Positions 1-8,299 of a DNA stretch of 17,274 nucleotides are shown here, piece by piece. The stretch spans positions 1 through 17,274 of the forward strand of contig JAJIRX010000246.1 of assembly GCA_023853785.1 (NCBI GenBank), given 5' to 3'. Positions within the stretch are counted from its first letter, which is position 1. Each line of letters opens with the position of its first letter. The position numbers were made by a program, and so were the translations under genes. The notes beneath the pieces were generated by a model. It did no database searches. It was given only the letters and a program-made list of their open reading frames with translations, and was not told where the DNA came from. This DNA is from Psilocybe azurescens. Its lineage: Eukaryota; Basidiomycota; Agaricomycetes; Agaricales; Agrocybaceae.

Positions 1-378
1 TGCCGAGCTACTCCCTATTATCTTGTCATCTACTAATTTTTTGTTCATATAGGAGCCACACAGAGCTTTCAAAATTTATATTAAACTTACTCTATCACCT
101 CCTAACGAACCGTATTATATGCCCTCTTTCTAATTTTCTGGAGTTGGGCAAGCTGCAAGGCCCAAGAGCGGGGGCAAGCCTCCACGAGCCACAATAACAT
201 GCCAAGAGGAACAAACTAGACTTCTCTTGACAATGTGGTTTCCCTTGATGGGCCGGCGTTGACGGTTGCAAACGGTTGCTTGCAGTTGCTTGTCGGTAGT
301 TTTTTTGCCCTTGGATTGTACGTTACCTTAAAACAAGTTTGGCACCCTTTCTATTTCTTCTTTCACCTTTTTCCTATT
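1..378. other. 5' flank of the first chitin deacetylase
   Basis: No gene is supported here. The stretch is AT-rich at its left end and pyrimidine-rich just before the ATG at 379, as is common for fungal 5' leaders. An open frame enters from about 235 and runs into the deacetylase signal-peptide exon in the same frame. It begins at a GTG and shows no motif, so the ATG at 379 is preferred because a good secretion signal follows it directly. Confidence 0.4.
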
Positions 379-1983
379 ATGAAGTTCCTCAGGCGAGCTC
401 TCTTTGCTGCCCTTCCTGCCGCAGTGATCGCCCACGGTGATCGACATCAGCATGCTCGTCAAAACCCACCCCCGACAACCAGTTTCACTTTCAAACTCGC
501 AGCTACCAACCCAACAGCGGTTCCGTTGTCAGAGATAAACTCCCTCCAAACTAGTTCGGCCACGAAAGCTTTGCATTCCTCAGCAGTGGCAGGGTCGGTC
601 CCCACTTTCCTGTCAGGAGCTCCAGCTTTACCCACTAGTAAGCACCGTCTAGCATTGCAATATCACAATCCGATCTCATTCTCCCTTAGTAACGGGTCTC
701 AGAGCTGCTGACTATCCCGCTCCGGACAAGCCTGCTCCCACAGACTCTCCCGAGGTCCTTCAATGGATTCAAGAAGTCAAAGATACTGGGGTTGTCATTC
801 CTGGAGATGTCACTAAATAGCGCAGGTTCGTTCGATGTTTTATTTTTGTAAATTCGTCATCCAAATACCTATTTTAATCTAGCTCCTGGAACTGGACCGT
901 TATGCAGTGCCACAGAGAACGCTGCCGCAGCTGCAAACAGTACAGCGCGTTGTTGGTGGACATGTGGAGGATGCACACGCGCTAGTGATGTTGCTGATTG
1001 TCCTACCAAGATGGACTGGGGTTTGACTTTCGACGATGGCCCCGCTCCATATACGCCAAACTTGATGGAATACCTGGACGAGCAGAAGATCAAGGCCACA
1101 TTCTTTGTTGTCGGTTCCCGAGTCTTCTACAACTGGAACACCCTCCAAACTCAGTACATGGGCCAACATCAAATCGCTATCCACACGTGGAGTCACTATG
1201 CTTTAACGACTTTGACAAACGAACAAATCATTGCGGAGCTTGGGTGGTCGAAAAATCATCAAAGATGTTCTCGGTGTTACTCCTAACATGATGCGTCCCC
1301 CATATGGAGACATCGAGTAAGTTGCTCAAATTGCATTCATTTCTTGTCGCTCATCTTTTGTAGTGACCGTGTCCGTGCAATCTCATACGCTATGGGTCTT
1401 ACTCCCGTCATGTGGACTCGTCTTGGACCTAATTCTGCTTTCAACACCAATGGTATGCTACTCAATCACCCTCTGCTCTATCTTGTGATGTCATAAACTA
1501 ATACATTGTTCAGATTTCGATATCCACTCTGGTAGTGTAACTGTGCAGCAATCCCTAGCAGGCTGGAAGTCAGTTCTCGACAAATCCACTACCATTGACA
1601 CTGGGTTCATTGCTCTCGAGCACGATATCTGGCAGCAGACCGTGGAAGTTGCCACTGGCTATATCCTTCCCGATGCCATCGCCCATCAACCACCCTTCAA
1701 AATTCAGCCTGTCGTCAACTGCCTTGCAAGAAGTTTATCAGATGCATACATCGAGACCAACAACAATGCTACCAACACGCCCGTCTTCAAGGCAGCTGTT
1801 GACGGTAAGTATTTTCCTTCTCTATGTACCGTCATTTGCTTATCTTTAATCGATATAGCTGGTGTTGTTACCGTTACTGGAAAGCCTAAGGATATCTCTC
1901 TGGCAGTCTCCACACAGTCTGCTACAGGTGGTCTCCTCTCGCTTGCCGGTCTTGTGATTGGCGGACTTCTGGCCATGCGTTAG
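379..1983 (+). pseudogene. Chitin deacetylase, CE4 family, GPI-anchored type, upstream tandem copy with two frame breaks
   Basis: Family role: a metal-dependent polysaccharide deacetylase that removes acetyl groups from chitin to give chitosan at the cell wall. Proposed exons are 379-637, 690-825, 883-1316, 1364-1452, 1514-1804 and 1859-1983. The start has a signal peptide (MKFLRRALFAALPAAVIA). CE4 motifs are visible: TFDDGP near 1028, HTWSH near 1181, RPPYGD near 1293 and LEHD near 1615. The C-terminus is a hydrophobic tail ending LLAMR, typical of a GPI signal. Two lesions break the frame. An in-frame TAG lies at 818-820, where one extra A in the preceding A run would explain both the stop and the splice phase. 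A run of five A at 1251-1255 is the second, where the neighbouring copy has seven. From 1364 on the frame is clean. It may be a decaying duplicate, or an intact gene with base-calling errors. Unlike copy two it lacks a Ser/Thr-rich linker before the anchor. Confidence 0.75.
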
Positions 1984-3145
1984 TCAGGTTGCTGATGGAT
2001 ACTAGGATACAATCTCGGATGATTTACACGAAAGCCAAGGACAATTTCATCCCCTACGAAACTGTATAGAAACAACGGTCGTTCATTTTTGGATTTGCTG
2101 TCATTACATGTATACGATGCTGTGCATTACTTATTGATTGCTTATAATAAGTATACCATTCTTACTATACCTCTCACTGCTCGATATTCGAGCCATTTAA
2201 TACGATATTCTTTATTATGAAACATCAATCTCTTGAAGTTGGGTGGCTTCGTTCCGTGTACTCCAAGGGTTATACGACTGATCGAGTCAACCTTGTAGAA
2301 AAAGCAAAGATGTTATGTCCACAATAGCTACAGTATGCAGTTGGGGGTGGTGTGTATCATCGGCGCCTATGTGCATGTGGTATCTTGTATGCTCAAAATA
2401 AGAGCATCGAAGATTAAAATAGAAGGCGCTTTAACGTCATATCATCGACTGATTAACGCCCAGCCAGAAGGGCCTGGCGTCTATTTATAGGAATCAGCAT
2501 TTCCGATCCTATGAATAATGGTCTTGAGAGTATGGGTCCACAGTACTCTGATGTGCTCCATAAGCTCCTCCTGCAATGCTCCTCTGCAATGGATAGCCAG
2601 GGAAAATAATTCATCTTTGACAGTGGAACCTCTGACAACGCCACCCCTCGAACCTGTCTTCGACAAGATGTCAGTACCTGTTCTGGCAAGATGGCCAAGG
2701 TCTGGTTTCTTATGTTTACCATTCCTTTCTGGTCTAGTGATCTACCATTACACACGTTCCGTATCATTGGGAACCAGGTGTAATGAGCCCGCCTACCATT
2801 TCTTTTAGGAAACTCAAGGTGACCATCATCATATTCATTTCTGGGCTCTCTGCAACCCTTCGATACCTCTAGATCACAGGCAATTGCTCAAGGTGGTAGC
2901 TTGAGATCCAATGGATTGCCAGTTCATTGCAAGTCGTTGCACATGCACCATAAATGTCAGTTTCGGCAAAAATACACCTTTGTGAGGATGGATTATCTAT
3001 TAATAGAATTTACCCCTTGGTCAGGAATGATCTTCGGCCAAGGCGGCCCTTCAAAATAGTTATTTTTAACCAGCATGTCCCCGATAAAAGAGTTCGACAG
3101 ATTTTTGGCGCTGTTTCCCCCATTGTTCGTAACGTTTCTCCGGTC
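1984..3145. other. Spacer between the tandem chitin deacetylases
   Basis: About 1.2 kb without a convincing gene. The first 450 bp are AT-rich and probably hold the 3' end of copy one. The middle contains a long minus-strand open frame, listed separately. The final part should contain the promoter of copy two, but I see no clear TATA box. Confidence 0.4.
2453..2887 (-). CDS. Unrecognised minus-strand open frame, possible gene remnant
   Basis: A frame of 145 codons is open from 2887 down to a stop at 2453, but its first ATG is at 2767. A second overlapping frame (2481 to about 2750) also reads like protein, with an acidic and hydrophobic stretch (ELFSLAIHCRGALQEELMEH) before its stop. The switch between frames could mean an intron or a frame break. 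I recognise no domain. It may be a fragment of an old gene or transposon, or a chance open frame. No start codon, signal peptide or promoter supports it as an active gene. Confidence 0.2.
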   Translation of the reverse strand, partial: AIACDLEVSKGCREPRNEYDDGHLEFPKRNGRRAHYTWFPMIRNVCNGRSLDQKGMVNIRNQTLAILPEQVLTSCRRQVRGVALSEVPLSKMNYFPWLSIAEEHCRRSLWSTSEYCGPILSRPLFIGSEMLIPINRRQALLAGR

Positions 3146-4958
3146 ATGAGGGTCTCCAGGCAGACTTTCTTCATTTTCTTCCCCTGTCTTTGTCTTTGCT
3201 CACAACGACAACCTTAATGCCCGTCATAATGGTGTTCTACTAGCCCGCGATCCCCGACATCTAACACATCTACAGTACCAGGTACTGGCGGTACTCCTGC
3301 TGTCTCAAGCACTCCGTCACCATCACCCACTTTCAGTTTCTCGCTCGCGGCCACCAATCCGACAGCAGTTCCGTTATCAGAGATTAACGCAGCGCAACCT
3401 AGTACGGGTCAGATCATCTACACATCTACTGCAGCGTTCGGATCGACGCCTACCTTCCTTCCGGGAGCCCCTCCACCGCCAAGTCGTACGTGGTGTTACT
3501 TATCATGTCCTTATTTTAGTTAATCACAACCAATCGTGTCGTTCCTTGTATACGACAGTCCCTGTCCTTCCCCCTCCCCGCTGCAAATTATCCCCCTGTA
3601 GATCATGTACCTCCGACAGACTCCCAGAGGTTATCCAGTGGATTCAAGACGTCAAGAACTCAGGTGTTGTTATCCCGAATTTTGCGCCCACCGATCCATG
3701 TGGGTTTTATGACTAGTTTATATAACACGCTTTAACTGTCGTCTTGGCCGATATAGCTGCAGGATGCGGGACAACGAATGCGGCAGCGGCAGCTGATACC
3801 TCGCGATGCTGGTGGTCTTGTGGTGGATGCAATCGTACCAGTGATATTACCCAGTGTCCTACCGCTTTGGACTGGGGTCTGACTTACGATGATGGGCCGG
3901 CGCCATATACACCCAACCTGGTCAATTACCTTGATGAACAAAAACTCAAGGCGACTTTCTTCGTCGTCGGATCCCGCGTATATCAGCATCCGGTAATGCT
4001 CCAGAGCCAATACATGGGCCAGCATCAAATTGCGGTCCACACATGGAGTCATGCGGCTCCTTTGACTAGTTTGACGAACGAGCAGGTAATTGCTGAATTA
4101 GGGTGGTCCAAAAAAATCATCAAAGATGTTATAGGCGTCACTCCTAACATGATGCGCCCACCGTACGGTGACATTGAGTGCGTCAATCAATGCTTTTTTA
4201 TGCTAAGAATAGCTTTCATCTGACATGCTCTTGATGTACCCCTTGCAGTGACCGCGTCCGGGCAATTTCTTTAGCCATGGGCCTCACTCCCGTCATGTGG
4301 ACTCGCATTAGCCCTATCTCTGCTTTCGATACTGGTGGTAAAGTCGTAAATTTATGTAGAGAAGGCGGGATACTGATTCTAGCCGTGATTTAGATTTCAA
4401 TATTGCGGGTAATACTACTTCCGTCCAGCAAGTCTTACAGAACTGGGAGACTATTGTCGCCAATGCTGATACCATGAATAACGGTTTTATTGTTCTCGAG
4501 CATGATTTATTCGAACAGTCGGTAGAGGTCGCCACTGGCTATATCCTTCCAGACGCTTTGAATCGCAAGCCTGCTTTCAAAATCAAGCCTGTCATTAATT
4601 GTCTCGGAAAGGACTTAGCCGATGCGTATATCGAAACCAACAATAATGGCACCAACCCTCCTCCCTTTTCGGCGGCCCTTTCAGGTCAGTGTTTTCATTT
4701 GACTGCTCCATTTATTTGACTCGGTTTGGCTAATAAAATGGTAAAGCTGGATTGTTGAGCACCACTCCTGTGTCAAGTGTAGCAGCTCCTACGGGATCGA
4801 CAAAGGCAACCGGTGCGTCTGATGGGGCAGGAGGTCTCACTGGAACAAATTCGAGCAATCCCTCGTCAGATAAATCTACTGGAAGCGCAATTACTATCCA
4901 CTCTGCAATGGGCTTTCTCCTCTCTTTCGTTGGCCTTGTTATCGGAGTATTGCTGTAA
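3146..4958 (+). CDS. Chitin deacetylase, CE4 family, GPI-anchored, downstream tandem copy
   Basis: Family role: chitin to chitosan conversion at the cell wall. Proposed exons are 3146-3231, 3276-3485, 3559-3699, 3757-4177, 4249-4337, 4394-4684 and 4747-4958, about 482 residues. CE4 motifs are present: TYDDGP near 3883, HTWSH near 4038, RPPYGD near 4156 and LEHD near 4495. The C-terminus has a Ser/Thr/Gly-rich linker and a hydrophobic tail ending VIGVLL, consistent with a GPI anchor. From 3757 to the stop the frame is clean and fully splice-compatible. The 5' part is less clean. The signal-peptide ATG at 3146 connects to the mature N-terminus (HNDNLNARHN) only if the C run at 3181-3184 is one base shorter. 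In exon three the expected AANYPPVDHVPPTDS lies out of frame between two C-run differences that cancel. The start is therefore provisional. Introns downstream of the signal exon match those of the upstream copy, supporting tandem duplication. Confidence 0.85.
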
Positions 4959-5256
4959 GATTTTTCACGAGAAATGGGTAAAAAGGAGTACACTGGACTA
5001 CTTGGATAAATGGATAATTTGGGGCGCTACTTACATACCAGTTTTTACTTACTATGACATATGGACGACCTCCCTCACGTACAAACCCTCACGGTCACTT
5101 ATCAGCACTCTCACTGGTTCAATAAGCATTTACAATCTTTTCTCGTCACTTTCGTTAATAGATATTCTCCCCGTTTGCTGTGTTCGAAGCAATTGGACAG
5201 AAGGATTATACCCTTCATTCTAAACACGCGGCTGATCACTCCGACTATGCAATTCG
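4959..5256. other. Region downstream of the second chitin deacetylase
   Basis: This should hold the 3' untranslated region of the deacetylase gene. Overlapping open frames occur on both strands, but none shows a recognisable motif or splice-consistent extension. I see no RNA gene or repeat. Confidence 0.4.
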
Positions 5257-5622
5257 TCAAGGTAAGCGCCGATAAGGTATTGCCTGGGCATGAGGTAAGT
5301 AACTGATGGTCCGTGGTGATCGCCAAATTATTGATCGAATAGATAGGCTGTTGGTACGCACCAGACTCAGGGTGAGACGCCTGATCTCTGGCTTGAGCGA
5401 GGAGATACCTGCTCTGAGTTTTCGAAGTAAGTATATACCGAAGAAAATCGTTGCTAACAACGGCGCCATATAGGCGGATGGAATATTCGCAAAGAAAGTC
5501 AGATGTGTGAATAAATAGATGGACATGACATGGGCAGCGCTGGCCGAAATAAGAACCGCATAATGCTTTGATAGTTGGCCGCTGATCTTTGCCAAATTCT
5601 GGCATCTGTCTGCATCTGTCAT
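5257..5622 (-). CDS. Unrecognised small membrane protein candidate
   Basis: The minus-strand frame starting at 5622 gives 121 residues. It has a polar N-terminus (MTDADRCQNLAKISGQLSKH), then two hydrophobic stretches at about residues 21-45 and 48-68 that could be membrane helices, then a basic tail. The same frame stays open upstream of this ATG for a short distance, so an upstream exon is possible. A second minus-strand frame (5111-5695) overlaps it and looks less protein-like. It would be transcribed divergently from the phosphorylase gene at 6094. I do not recognise the family, and the 3' end is uncertain because an intron could change the C-terminus. Confidence 0.3.
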   Translation of the reverse strand: MTDADRCQNLAKISGQLSKHYAVLISASAAHVMSIYLFTHLTFFANIPSAYMAPLLATIFFGIYLLRKLRAGISSLKPEIRRLTLSLVRTNSLSIRSIIWRSPRTISYLPHAQAIPYRRLP

Positions 5623-5699
5623 ACCGAAAAATACAACGGCTTGATGGATGCCAGGACTTTCCAGGACTCAGCAGGAAATTGAGACATTTTGTCACCTTT

Positions 5700-6093
5700 C
5701 TGATTTATGCATACTAATTCGTCTAGCCTATCGTGTGAAAGCAAAAAGCAACTGCGCCGTCGCGGATCAATCATGATAGGTACAAGCGGAATCGATTCCT
5801 GAACGTATGTATCGTTTCTCCCCAGACCACGATAGTTGGTAAACTTGCGTTTTTGTCACTATGCACGACGGCCGCAAAGAAGTAGCACTGTGTGGGAGCT
5901 CGATCACATGGGCAAAGCCCACGCTTATCAGATATCAGATTGGTTGACCGGGTATTTGTAACTCTTAATATGACCGGCTTTCTCATTCTCAAAGACTTGA
6001 AGAGACTAAAAGCTTTGCCTATTGCTTTTAGCACTTCTTAACGTCTAACATTTCGTTCTTTGATCATTCAAGCTAATTAAATCACTATTTATC
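5700..6093. other. 5' flank of the purine nucleoside phosphorylase gene
   Basis: No supported gene. A minus-strand open frame at 5771-6034 shows no motif and is probably chance. The final 60 bp before the ATG at 6094 are AT- and pyrimidine-rich, as expected for a fungal promoter and leader. I see no clear TATA box. Confidence 0.4.
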
Positions 6094-7288
6094 ATGGTTC
6101 ACAGCTCTGCAAAGCCGACTTCTTTTCAAGCGTCAATAGATGCGATTAAGTCAGCTCTTCCTCCAAACCTTCAGAGCCCCCGCGTAGGCATAATCTGTGG
6201 ATCTGGTCTCAGCGGAATTGTCGATGTTTTCAGGAACACCGTAATAGTTCCATATGAGAACATTCCAGGATTCTCGAAAAGCACTGGTGAGTTGTTTTCA
6301 GAACTATGTCGTATCCCTAGACTAACCTAATGTTTGCGCTTTAAGTGCATGGACATAAGAGCTCCCTCGCATTTGGACTTCTAGGAGAGGGCGAAGGTGT
6401 TCCTGTGATAGCCATGCTTGGAAGAGTAAATTGCTCCTTGTACACAGTCATTGCGCAGTTCTTAATATTGTTTCACAGTTCCATCCATATGAAGGACATC
6501 ATTTATCTTCTGTCGTATATCCGATTCGTGTTATGGCAAAATTGGGAGTTAAAGATGTCATCAGTATGTCATTTTTCATGTAAAAGCGTACATGCATTAA
6601 CCATCTTTCAGTTACCAATGCGGCAGGATCACTTAATCCAGCCATCCCTGTGGGCACCAGTAAATCCTTTAAACCTACGTGTCTATTTGGTTATCGTTAA
6701 CCATCTATTGCTAGTTGTCGTGATACAGGATCATTTGGCGCTCCCTAATCTCACCGGAATGAACCCGTTGCTTGGCCCACACACAGACCCAGAGCTACCT
6801 CGTTTTCTGCCACTGTCAGACGCCTATTCACCCGTTCTCCGGAGGCTTCTTTTCCTTGCCGCTCATCGCCTTCAATTAGAAGATTCAGCTCTTGCGGAAG
6901 GTACGTATGCATGGGTCAGTGGACCCACATATGAATCACCAGCCGAAGGTCGTTTCCTTCGACGAGTGGGTGCCGATGTTGTGGGTATGAGTACCGTACC
7001 TGAAGTCCTTGCTGCAAGAGAGGAGGGTCTCAATGTCATGGTCCTCAGTCTGGTGACCAACTTCGTCGTCATTCCGGAAACTTACAGAAGCATTAAGGAA
7101 GAGGTTCAGGCCGAGGTATGTGCTTCTAATGATAAGCCCTCTAAGACGCTGATACCTTTTCAGCTTGCAGGTAAAAGGTCGAACAACCAGTGGCTGAGAC
7201 CGTCTCTCACGAAGAGGTTCTGGCTATTGGGAAAGAGAAAGCTGGCGTTCTCATGAAATTGGTCGAGAATGTCGTCAATTCTCTCTAG
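6094..7288 (+). CDS. Purine nucleoside phosphorylase
   Basis: Cytosolic purine salvage enzyme of the trimeric PNP family: it splits (deoxy)inosine or (deoxy)guanosine with phosphate into base and (deoxy)ribose 1-phosphate. Proposed exons are 6094-6286, 6346-6425, 6479-6563, 6612-6659, 6715-7115 and 7178-7288, giving 305 residues, normal for the family. Family landmarks are visible in order: CGSGLSG near the N-terminus (phosphate loop), HGHKSS, FHPYEGHH, TNAAGSLNP, then GPTYESPAEGRFLRRVGAD, VGMSTVPEV and a TNF near the base-binding Asn. The ATG at 6094 starts a typical N-terminus. The last intron is ambiguous. Its most obvious acceptor (ending 7163) shifts the frame and stops at 7256. An acceptor ending 7177 gives a family-like C-terminus (VEQPVAETVSHEEVLAIGKE) and stop 7286-7288, so I use that one. 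A single missing A in the run at 7173-7176 is the alternative explanation. A retroelement sits 53 bp after the stop. Confidence 0.92.
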
Positions 7289-7336
7289 ATCAACGACGAC
7301 CAATACGACGTTACTAAATGTTGTTTTAAACCTAAC

Positions 7337-7341
7337 ACCTC
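7337..7341. repeat. Target-site duplication, left copy (ACCTC)
   Basis: ACCTC directly abuts the left LTR and recurs at 7817-7821 right after the right LTR. Five-base duplications are the usual footprint of LTR retroelement integrases. The pair shows that the element ends were called correctly and that no recombination has shuffled the flanks. Confidence 0.88.
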
Positions 7342-7536
7342 TGTAGCGGTCTGGGTTTCCCGCTACTATATAAGTCCACGGCCGCCCCAGGAAACATGTA
7401 CTGGAGTAACGGGTGTGACGATCTGAGAGTTGTAACGTCAAAGCCTGACTTGGTTCAGACTTATCTAGGGACAGATAGTCCAACGGTTGTGCCGTGTGCA
7501 ATTCCGGCATGTTCCATTTTAGGCAGAAACGTTACA
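7342..7536 (+). repeat. Left LTR of the TRIM-like element
   Basis: A 195-bp LTR starting TGTAGC and ending GTTACA. A TATA-like motif (TATATAA) lies at 7367-7373 and could serve as a promoter. A 76-codon open frame from 7396 runs through the rest of the LTR and the interior, but it lacks any motif and is probably fortuitous. Confidence 0.9.
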
Positions 7537-7621
7537 TTTGGTGGAACAAGAGCGAATGCGTTCGAACCACGGCAAACGAGAATGTTTGTGATTGACCCAT
7601 GCCTCAATCAGGATGGGGGTA

Positions 7622-7816
7622 TGTAGCGGTCTGGGTTTCCCGCTACTATATAAGTCCACGGCCGCCCCAGGAAACATGTACTGGAGTAACGGGTGTGACG
7701 ATCTGAGAGTTGTAACGTCAAAGCCTGACTTGGTTCAGACTTATCTAGGGACAGATAGTCCAACGGTTGTGCCGTGTGCAATTCCGGCATGTTCCATTTT
7801 AGGCAGAAACGTTACA
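7622..7816 (+). repeat. Right LTR of the TRIM-like element
   Basis: Second 195-bp copy, offset by exactly 280 bp from the first and identical by eye. It follows directly after the G-rich tract at 7610-7621. The TATATAA motif recurs at 7647-7653, pointing toward the Ldb17-like gene at 8300. Confidence 0.9.
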
Positions 7817-7821
7817 ACCTC
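7817..7821. repeat. Target-site duplication, right copy (ACCTC)
   Basis: Matches 7337-7341 perfectly and follows the right LTR without a gap. Confidence 0.88.
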
Positions 7822-8299
7822 CTAACACGATGTATCAATTGATTTATTATGTCCTGCCGATTCTTTGCCTTTCTTTGTATCTCCTTGCATTCTCGACTTC
7901 CTGGTTGCTTCCTGGAAACTGGTCATCTTTAATTTTGTGCAATTGTGTAATTTATTTGGTTCTGCTTGGCTGTACCTTCCGAGATGTTTGTGAAGTTTGT
8001 AGGCAAATTTTGAAATAATGGTTTTCTTTAACACACTGCGATGGAGGAGAGGGCTAATTCCCACTGATTGTGAGCGGAATAATTCAGCAATCGTAATTCT
8101 TGTTTTACTGACAAGATTCTTATCTATAGAATAAATTGTACAATTTAGTGGGAATTTTATACTGTATTTGACAGATTTCCAATTTAAGGCTAGATCACGC
8201 AAATCTGCTAAGCCAGCCATCTCTGCTCTGTCTGTCTCCACATCGACAACGGCGGCGGTCAGCTTCCCGCGCTCAGCCCATATTCCTTCTCATGGGCCT
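7822..8299. other. 5' flank of the Ldb17-like gene
   Basis: AT-rich and without a firm gene. It contains a 10-bp inverted repeat, listed separately. The reading frame of the first Ldb17 exon stays open upstream to about 8168, without an ATG in that stretch. The start could therefore lie in an unrecognised upstream exon. Confidence 0.4.
8056..8156. repeat. 10-bp inverted repeat enclosing about 81 bp of AT-rich DNA
   Basis: AATTCCCACT at 8056-8065 has its exact reverse complement AGTGGGAATT at 8147-8156. The interior is AT-rich and non-coding. A MITE-like relic is possible, but I find no convincing target duplication at the ends and the arms are short. Confidence 0.35.

Larger units (their letters stand above)
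7342..7816 (+). mobile_element. TRIM-like non-autonomous LTR retroelement, 475 bp, complete with target duplication
   Basis: Seen directly: two 195-bp direct repeats (7342-7536 and 7622-7816) with no difference that I can find, bounding an 85-bp interior. Each repeat starts TGTAGC and ends GTTACA, giving the TG...CA ends of LTRs with a short imperfect inverted repeat. ACCTC occurs immediately before (7337-7341) and immediately after (7817-7821), a 5-bp target duplication. The interior begins TTTGG, so a primer-binding site could start at TGG 7539. It ends in a G-rich tract (AGGATGGGGGTA, 7610-7621) at the usual polypurine position. There is no gag or pol coding capacity. Terminal-repeat retrotransposons in miniature have this architecture and are mobilised by enzymes of a partner element. 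Orientation follows the putative PBS and polypurine tract. I cannot name the primer tRNA. Identical LTRs imply recent insertion. Confidence 0.9.

Noticed and set aside
235..711. 158-codon open frame as a separate gene
   Set aside because: It contains the true first exon of the chitin deacetylase but starts at a GTG upstream and reads through the first intron (638-689).
818..820. Simple nonsense mutation in the first chitin deacetylase
   Set aside because: A plain substitution does not explain the splice phase. Removing one A from the preceding run explains both the stop and the phase, so an indel is the better reading.
1543..1983. Uninterrupted C-terminal frame of the first chitin deacetylase through 1805-1858
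   Set aside because: The 54-bp stretch has good GT-AG borders and sits exactly where the second copy has an intron. It is probably an intron that happens to lack a stop.
5771..6034. Minus-strand 87-codon frame upstream of the phosphorylase
   Set aside because: No motif, no membrane segment or signal peptide, and it lies in an AT-rich promoter-like region.
6872..7072. Minus-strand frame inside the phosphorylase gene
   Set aside because: Shadow of a strongly supported coding exon on the plus strand.
7555..7580. tRNA gene suggested by the GTTCGAACC motif
   Set aside because: No A box at the right distance and no acceptor or T-arm pairing could be drawn.
7396..7825. Two near-identical short open frames starting MYWSNGCDD
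   Set aside because: They are the same LTR sequence read twice. The frames run from LTR into the interior or flank and have no motif, so they are by-products of the repeat.
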